DNA of 58,502 nt, taken from NCBI RefSeq assembly GCF_023111095.1, contig NZ_JALGYW010000029.1, forward strand, positions 1-58,502, read 5' to 3'. This DNA is from Maribellus sp. YY47. GTDB lineage: Bacteria > Bacteroidota > Bacteroidia > Bacteroidales > Prolixibacteraceae. The notes under the pieces are model-generated. The model worked only from the letters and a program-made list of their open reading frames with translations, had not been told where the DNA came from and did not search any database. This document shows positions 53,833 through 58,502 of this stretch, piece by piece; the first letter of the stretch is position 1, and every line of letters starts with the position of its first letter. The translations under genes were made by a program, and so were the position numbers.

Positions 53833-53861
53833 AAAAGGGGAATCATGTTTGACTCCCCTTA
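53833..53861 (-). terminator. terminator of tdh
   Basis: The 11-base arms AAGGGGAATCA (53835-53845) and TGACTCCCCTT (53850-53860) have one mismatch and a 4-base loop. On the minus strand the stem is followed by TTTTTG. It lies 40 bases past the tdh stop, with a parS-like site in between. Confidence 0.8.
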
Positions 53862-53882
53862 ACGTGTATTCTTTTATACTTG

Positions 53883-53898
53883 TTTTTCACGTGAAACA
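53883..53898. promoter_or_regulatory. parS-like ParB binding site 2
   Basis: TTTTTCACGTGAAACA matches TGTTNCACGTGNAACA at 13 of 14 fixed positions; only position 2 differs. It lies one base beyond the tdh stop. Confidence 0.7.
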
Positions 53899-53899
53899 A

Positions 53900-54928
53900 C
53901 TATTCCCAGTCGAGAATAATCTTGCCGCAGTCGCCACTTTCCATAATATCAAAAGCTTTCTGGAAATCGTCTGCCTTGAAACGGTGTGTAATAATAGGCG
54001 AAATATCAAGACCAGAAGTCAGCATCATTTCCATATGATACCAGGTTTCGTACATTTCGCGACCGTAAATACCTTTTAAGGTTAATCCTTTGAAAATTAA
54101 GCGGCTCCAGTTGATTTGAGTGCTTTGTGGAAGCAGGCCCAAAAGGCTGATCTTTCCGCCGTTGTACATGTGGTTAACCATGTCGTTAAAGGCTATTGGT
54201 GATCCTGAGCACTCCAAACCAATGTCGAAACCACTTACCATATTGTGTGTGGCCATTGCTTCTTTTATACTTTCTTTTGTTGGATCAATCACCCGGGTAG
54301 CGCCCATTTTTCGCGCCAGATCGCGGCGATATTTACTTAGATCGGTTCCGATAACGTTACGGGCTCCTGCAAATTTACAGATCGCTACAGCCATTGCTCC
54401 GATTGGACCACCGATACCCGTAATCAGCACGTCTTCTCCCAACAGAGGGAAGGACAAAGCAGTGTGTGTCGCATTTCCCAGCGGGTCCATAATGGCCATC
54501 ATTTCGTCCGAAATTCGATCGTCGATGTGAAGCACATTTTTAGCCGGAACAGCGATATATTCAGCAAAACCACCATCGCGTTGAACGCCAATGCCAACAG
54601 TATTGTCGCAAATATGCTGACGACCGCGGCGGCAGTTACGACAGAAACCACAGGAAATATGGCCTTCTACTGTTACGCGTTCTCCAACTTTTACACGATC
54701 TACTTCCGAACCAACTTCCACTACTGTTCCCATGTATTCGTGCCCGATAATCACCGGAGTTTTAATGGTTTGCTGCGCCCATTCATCCCATTTGTAAATG
54801 TGTAAATCGGTTCCGCAAACAGCTGCTTTTTTCACTTTCAACAATATATCATTGGGTCCTGGTTTTGGAATTGGTACTTCTTCCATCCATAAACCTCTTT
54901 CCGGTTTACTTTTAACAATTGCCTTCAT
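53900..54928 (-). CDS. tdh: L-threonine 3-dehydrogenase
   Basis: A 342-residue zinc-dependent medium-chain dehydrogenase. Catalytic zinc ligands are in AAVCGTDLHIYKWDEWAQ and GHEYMG. The structural zinc site is CGFCRNCRRGRQHIC. The Rossmann segment is ITGIGGPIGAMAVAICK. KWDEWAQ and QRDGGFAEY are characteristic of TDH, which oxidises threonine to 2-amino-3-ketobutyrate. The kbl lyase gene that usually accompanies it is not adjacent. It is monocistronic, ending just before a parS-like site and a terminator. Confidence 0.94.
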   Translation of the reverse strand: MKAIVKSKPERGLWMEEVPIPKPGPNDILLKVKKAAVCGTDLHIYKWDEWAQQTIKTPVIIGHEYMGTVVEVGSEVDRVKVGERVTVEGHISCGFCRNCRRGRQHICDNTVGIGVQRDGGFAEYIAVPAKNVLHIDDRISDEMMAIMDPLGNATHTALSFPLLGEDVLITGIGGPIGAMAVAICKFAGARNVIGTDLSKYRRDLARKMGATRVIDPTKESIKEAMATHNMVSGFDIGLECSGSPIAFNDMVNHMYNGGKISLLGLLPQSTQINWSRLIFKGLTLKGIYGREMYETWYHMEMMLTSGLDISPIITHRFKADDFQKAFDIMESGDCGKIILDWE

Positions 54929-55065
54929 AATTTATTAAGTGATGATATTACTTTTCTAAATCAAAAAATAAAACTTTGCTAATTATTTAAAAAGTTGATA
55001 CTTCAAATTTAATTTATGACCGAAAGTTAACACAAATAGAGAGTTAATACTCTGATTAAATTCAG

Positions 55066-56298
55066 CTAATTAATATTAATTTTTGCAAGGCGCTTTTGCG
55101 ACATAAATTTTACCGGGTACCACGAGGCAAGAAAACCAATTGAGAGCACCGCCACAAATGCCAGGATAACATCGCTTACCATTATGTACACCGGATAAGC
55201 AGAAATGACGAAAGAACCATTGGCTCCGGGAAGCTTTAGCAAACCAAATTCAATTTGCAGCCAGCAAACAAAAATTCCCAGTAATGTTCCGATTAATCCA
55301 CCGGCAAAAGAAATAATCCATCCCTCGTACAGGAAAATGCGGTTGATATTTTGAGTGGTCATTCCCATGCTCTGTAAAATAGTAATATCTTCTTTTTTAT
55401 CGATATAAAGCATGGTAAGGTTGCCAATCATATTACCCGAGGCGAGCAGTAAAATAAAGATAAGAATAAAGTACACGGCCCATTTCTCCGACTTCATGGT
55501 TTTGAATACCAGGTCGTGTTGTTGTTCCTTGTTTTTCACGTGGAACTTGTCGCCTAAAATCGCCTCAATCTTATTCTGAACTTCTTTTACTGATGCAGAA
55601 TCGTCAATATCCAATTCGATAGCTGACACCTTATTGCCGCTTTCAAAAAGCTCTTTAGCATAGCTGTCCGACACCAAAATATATTGTGCGTCGATCTCTT
55701 CCAAAACCGAAAAAATACCTGCGGGATACAAGTATCCGTGATTAACGGATCGCGAAGGATTTAAGGAAAACTGCCGGCCTTTTTTAGGAACATAAATATC
55801 GATAGGGTCAAGAAATGAAACACCTACGTTCAGGTAATTTGCCACTCCTCTTCCAACAATTGCGTAATCTATACCCTGTTTTTCAAAGTAATAGGAGCCG
55901 TCAGTAAGAAGTTTTTCGATATTGGTATAGCAGTTGTAATTGGCCGGAACTCCTTTAACCGTTGCCGGATATTGCTGTTTTCCGTATTTCAGCATGGCCA
56001 CCTCTTCAATTACCTCGGCATAAGAAACCACACCGGGAACATCCTTAATTTTTTGGGCATCTATTTCTGAAGGATCAAACATTTTTCCTTCGGTTGGTGT
56101 GATTTTGAGATCGGGATCAAAATCGCTGTAAAAAACGCCAATCAACTGCGTGAAGCCGTTCATCACCGAAACAATAATAATGATAGCCATGGCCCCAACC
56201 ACAATTCCTGCCATGGAAATCCCAGATATTATGTTAATAATATTTTGTTTCTTTTTTGAAACCAGGTATCTCTTGGCAATAAAAAAAGGTAAGTTCAA
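55066..56298 (-). CDS. LolC/LolE-type ABC transporter permease
   Basis: A 410-residue permease of the FtsX/MacB superfamily. It has four membrane helices: one near the N-terminus (IINIISGISMAGIVVGAMAIIII, about 20-45) and three in the C-terminal third. A large periplasmic domain spans about 50-270. The N-terminal FIAKRYLVSKKKQNIINIIS is typical of LolC/E, which extract lipoproteins from the inner membrane. No ATPase partner is adjacent. It follows rbfA by 31 bases on the same strand, a frequent Bacteroidota pairing. A parS-like site lies inside it. Confidence 0.9.
   Translation of the reverse strand: MNLPFFIAKRYLVSKKKQNIINIISGISMAGIVVGAMAIIIIVSVMNGFTQLIGVFYSDFDPDLKITPTEGKMFDPSEIDAQKIKDVPGVVSYAEVIEEVAMLKYGKQQYPATVKGVPANYNCYTNIEKLLTDGSYYFEKQGIDYAIVGRGVANYLNVGVSFLDPIDIYVPKKGRQFSLNPSRSVNHGYLYPAGIFSVLEEIDAQYILVSDSYAKELFESGNKVSAIELDIDDSASVKEVQNKIEAILGDKFHVKNKEQQHDLVFKTMKSEKWAVYFILIFILLLASGNMIGNLTMLYIDKKEDITILQSMGMTTQNINRIFLYEGWIISFAGGLIGTLLGIFVCWLQIEFGLLKLPGANGSFVISAYPVYIMVSDVILAFVAVLSIGFLASWYPVKFMSQKRLAKININ
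55532..55547. promoter_or_regulatory. parS-like ParB binding site 3 (within the permease gene)
   Basis: TTTTTCACGTGGAACT matches TGTTNCACGTGNAACA at 12 of 14 fixed positions; positions 2 and 16 differ. It lies within coding sequence for the periplasmic domain (FHVKNKE), so codon choice must accommodate it. Confidence 0.55.
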
Positions 56299-56329
56299 GG
56301 TAGTATCTCTTGGTAACGAATTGAAATGA

Positions 56330-56674
56330 TTACGTTTTTAACAAGTTATCGATGTTTTCAATGTAATCGAGGCTATCGTCGATATAGAATTCAAGATCAG
56401 GAATTACACGCAGGCTTTTTCCTACTTTCCTGCCCAATTCACCTCTTAACTGTTTACTTATTAGTCGTATTTCTTCCAGTATTTCGTTGGCAAATTCCGA
56501 GGGGAAAACACTCAGATACACCCGTGCAATGCCCAGGTCTTTTGTAACCCTTACAACCGTTACACTGATTAATTTACCTACGAATTTTGTTTTGTTTACT
56601 TTTAGTAAAATATCGGCCATTTCGCGATGGACGAGTTTAGAAATTTTATTTTGACGCGTGCTGAATTGTTCCAT
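56330..56674 (-). CDS. rbfA: ribosome-binding factor A
   Basis: A 114-residue KH-type 30S maturation factor. STRQNKISKLVHREMADILLK at the N-terminus, VTVVRVTKDLGIARVYLSVFP and LRVIPDLEFYIDDSLDYIENIDNLL near the end are the family hallmarks. It is the first gene of a unit with the LolC/E-type permease and is divergent from the aldo-keto reductase gene. Confidence 0.95.
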   Translation of the reverse strand: MEQFSTRQNKISKLVHREMADILLKVNKTKFVGKLISVTVVRVTKDLGIARVYLSVFPSEFANEILEEIRLISKQLRGELGRKVGKSLRVIPDLEFYIDDSLDYIENIDNLLKT

Positions 56675-56815
56675 GATGTTCTGTTAATGCGTCAAAATTA
56701 ATGAAAATGAATGAATACCGTTCGTCTTTGTGCGAGTGTATTCAAAGAACGCACTCTCTTTTGAACGATAGCCCGATAAAATCGTTAATTTTAACTGCAA
56801 AATAAAACTTCTGTT

Positions 56816-57802
56816 ATGACATATGTGGCAAATGAAAGTCGTTACGATACGATGAAATACAATCGATGTGGAAAGTGGGGGCTTAAATTACCGGCAGTTT
56901 CGCTGGGATTATGGCACAACTTCGGAGGCATCGATGTTTATGAAAACGGCAGGGCAATGTTGCACCGGGCATTCGACCTGGGAATAACACATTTCGACCT
57001 CGCCAATAACTACGGACCACCTCCCGGATCGGCAGAAGAAAATTTCGGAAGGATACTGAAACAGGATTTCCCGGCTTATCGCGACGAACTGATTATTTCA
57101 ACAAAGGCTGGTTATTTGATGTGGCCCGGACCTTATGGCGAATGGGGAAGTCGCAAATATGTATTATCGAGCCTCGATCAGAGTTTGAAGCGGATGGGAC
57201 TAGAGTACGTCGATATTTTTTATTCGCATCGTCCTGATCCTGATACGCCGCTGGAGGAAACCATGATGGCGCTTGATCAGGCAGTGCGGTCGGGAAAAGC
57301 ACTGTATGTTGGCATTTCAAACTATCCGGCCGATATGGCCAAAGAAGCTTCACGCATTTTAAAGGAGCTGGGCACACCTTGCCTGATTCATCAACCTAAA
57401 TATTCGATGTTTGAACGTTGGGTGGAAGACGAATTACTGGATGTATTGGAGCACGAAGGAATTGGATGTATCCCTTTTTCTCCATTGGCGCAAGGACTTT
57501 TAACCGACAAGTATTTGAATGGAATACCGGAAGGGTCCAGGGCTACCCGCGAAGTATTTTTAAAGAAGGAACACGTAGATTCTGGCTACAATAAAATTGT
57601 GAACTTGAACCAAATTGCATTGGAACGGGGACAGACTTTGGCGCAAATGGCACTGGCGTGGGTTTTACGAGACAAACGCGTTACATCGGTGTTAGTGGGA
57701 GCCAGTTCGGTAAAACAGATCGAAAACAACGTAGAAACGCTGAATAAGCTTTCGTTCTTCGACGAGGAATTGGTCGAAATTGAACGTATTTTGAAAGGAT
57801 AA
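56816..57802 (+). CDS. aldo/keto reductase, YghZ/GPR (AKR14) type
   Basis: A 328-residue NADPH-dependent reductase. The tetrad is in place: D in THFDLANNYG, Y in the same motif, K in ISTKAGYLMWPGPYG and H in FYSHRPDPDTP. The segments WHNFGGIDVYENGRAMLHRAFDLG and STKAGYLMWPGPYGEWGSRKY are specific to the L-glyceraldehyde 3-phosphate reductase group, which detoxifies methylglyoxal and related aldehydes. Monocistronic, with a strong terminator at 57838. Confidence 0.92.
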   Translation: MTYVANESRYDTMKYNRCGKWGLKLPAVSLGLWHNFGGIDVYENGRAMLHRAFDLGITHFDLANNYGPPPGSAEENFGRILKQDFPAYRDELIISTKAGYLMWPGPYGEWGSRKYVLSSLDQSLKRMGLEYVDIFYSHRPDPDTPLEETMMALDQAVRSGKALYVGISNYPADMAKEASRILKELGTPCLIHQPKYSMFERWVEDELLDVLEHEGIGCIPFSPLAQGLLTDKYLNGIPEGSRATREVFLKKEHVDSGYNKIVNLNQIALERGQTLAQMALAWVLRDKRVTSVLVGASSVKQIENNVETLNKLSFFDEELVEIERILKG

Positions 57803-57837
57803 TTAATTTGGATTGAAATTGAAACTTCTATAAAACA

Positions 57838-57867
57838 AGAAAAGCTTGCCAAACGGCAAGCTTTTCT
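57838..57867. terminator. bidirectional terminator
   Basis: The perfect 13-bp stem AGAAAAGCTTGCC / GGCAAGCTTTTCT (57838-57850 with 57855-57867) has the loop AAAC. Flanking A and T runs suit both the aldo-keto reductase gene (plus) and the small gene at 57887 (minus). Confidence 0.88.
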
Positions 57868-57886
57868 GTTGTGTATTGTACCCAAC

Positions 57887-58054
57887 TTACATTCCGAGTA
57901 ATTTCTCTACGGCCCAAAACAGGCCGAAGATAATTGCCACTCCGGCAATTGCGCCAGCTGCCAAAGTGAATAGCATTTTCACGGGCAACATTTTCTTCTC
58001 ATTTTCAGTGTCGGTATTAATGACAATCTGATTCTGATTTGTTTGAGTTTTCAT
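57887..58054 (-). CDS. 55-residue single-helix membrane protein
   Basis: A short open frame from the ATG at 58054 to the TAA at 57887. A polar head (MKTQTNQNQIVINTDTENEK) is followed by one membrane helix (MLFTLAAGAIAGVAIIFGLFW, about 27-47) and a short amphipathic end (AVEKLLGM). Placement 20 bases before a terminator, sensible composition and a clear transmembrane design support a real gene. No family recognised. It might be a small regulator or subunit of a membrane complex. Confidence 0.6.
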   Translation of the reverse strand: MKTQTNQNQIVINTDTENEKKMLPVKMLFTLAAGAIAGVAIIFGLFWAVEKLLGM

Positions 58055-58335
58055 CTGTTCTCTATTTGATATCCGGGAAATTAAAAAATAGATATTTCAA
58101 GTTTGTTTTCTTTCTGTAAGTAAATCCCGGATGGTTAAAATCATGCTTTATTGTCAATTAAAGACTAATAAGTATTTTGCAAAAATAGGATATTTACTTG
58201 AAACATACCAGGTGACAAGTGTTAATTTATGATTTGTTAAGCTCTTGTTAACGTGTGAGTTGCGAAATACTCATAAATAATAATAATAATATAAAATAAT
58301 TTATACTTAATTATAATTATTCAGCAAAAACAAAA

Positions 58336-58362
58336 AAAAGGAGCCTGTTTATGACTCCTTTT
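58336..58362. terminator. hairpin with U-tracts, probably a minus-strand terminator
   Basis: The stem AAAAGGAG / CTCCTTTT (58336-58343 with 58355-58362) has an 11-base loop. The A-run at 58332-58339 gives a long U-tract on the minus strand. It would end a gene lying to the right of the IS3-type insertion. The gene-free stretch 58055-58335 before it is very AT-rich. It contains an 8-bp inverted pair, ATCCGGGA (58071-58078) with TCCCGGAT (58125-58132), just upstream of the small gene. Confidence 0.6.
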
Positions 58363-58376
58363 TCTTGCTATTATCG

Positions 58377-58502
58377 TGTCTCGTCCTGAAATAGCGTTAC
58401 ACAAAAAGTAGCGTTATGAAAGAAATCAATCATTCACAGTACGTTAAGCGTACACAGAAGGACTATTCGATGTCCTTTAAATTGCAAGTTGTCACTGAGA
58501 TA
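58377..58502 (+). mobile_element. left end of an IS3-family insertion sequence
   Basis: A TG-starting terminal sequence (TGTCTCGTCCTGAAATAGCG from 58377) is followed after 39 bases by a transposase start. Both the terminal style and the first residues of the protein fit IS3-family elements of Bacteroidota. The element runs off the right edge, so its other inverted repeat cannot be seen. Confidence 0.65.
58416..58502 (+). CDS. IS3-family transposase OrfA, N-terminal fragment
   Basis: 29 residues before the window ends: MKEINHSQYVKRTQKDYSMS followed by FKLQVVTEI. The segment YVKRTQKDYSMSFKLQVV is the usual opening of the helix-turn-helix OrfA of IS3-group transposases in this phylum. The rest lies beyond the right edge, so intactness is unknown. 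Confidence 0.7.
   Translation, partial: MKEINHSQYVKRTQKDYSMSFKLQVVTEI

Noticed and set aside
58262-58325. Very AT-rich stretch considered as an origin unwinding element
   Set aside because: No DnaA boxes or dnaA gene beside it; more simply an intergenic spacer between a small gene and an IS insertion.

Overview
The window is a dense stretch of chromosome from a member of the Bacteroidota, most likely class Bacteroidia and, more loosely, the Marinilabiliales/Prolixibacteraceae neighbourhood. The grounds are TonB receptors with a carboxypeptidase-regulatory-like head, DUF4175 and DUF4292 proteins, PorT-like barrels, several -7 boxes of the phylum's TAnnTTTG type, and weak use of Shine-Dalgarno sites. 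The genus assignment is inference. No rRNA, tRNA or CRISPR array was seen. Both edges appear to cut insertion sequences: a probable transposase tail at 1-114 and the left end of an IS3-type element from about 58377.

1-10.6 kb is a mosaic of single genes: lipoprotein, OsmC, acyltransferase 3, SBF-like transporter, Tat-exported GH5 glycosidase, adenine deaminase, a TonB receptor on the minus strand, dtd-mazG and ilvE. A Y1 (IS200-type) transposase at 10.6-11.1 kb is followed by a large symmetric inverted repeat. 11.35-14.0 kb is a self-contained ECF sigma system: sigma factor, membrane anti-sigma-like protein and outer-membrane barrel. Near-identical ECF-type promoters sit before the first and third genes.

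17.9-25.7 kb is the most interesting operon. It runs small membrane protein, TonB receptor, MFS importer, hemN, hemG, hemH and another small membrane protein. It joins an outer- and inner-membrane import route to exactly the last three steps of haem synthesis, which suggests scavenging of a porphyrin or of iron for ferrochelatase. An aldehyde dehydrogenase, a secreted trypsin-fold protein that seems to have lost its catalytic residues, and a divergent osmC / Crp-Fnr pair with an operator-like palindrome follow.

30.6-42.9 kb is mostly minus-strand envelope and housekeeping genes: EnvC-like M23, DUF4292, TPR lipoprotein, dut, hemW, rrf2, lutB, rpiB, a Wzx-type flippase, ruvB and a lone receiver domain. 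The plus-strand exceptions are vanZ and a glutaminyl cyclotransferase. 43.4-52.8 kb is a tightly coupled plus-strand operon (DUF4175, HATPase, ybeY, mnmG, apt, uvrC, mnmA) of visibly lower GC. rsgA, tdh, a LolC/E-type permease, rbfA and an aldo-keto reductase follow. Three parS-like ParB sites lie at 49.4, 53.9 and 55.5 kb, which points to an origin-proximal centromere region.
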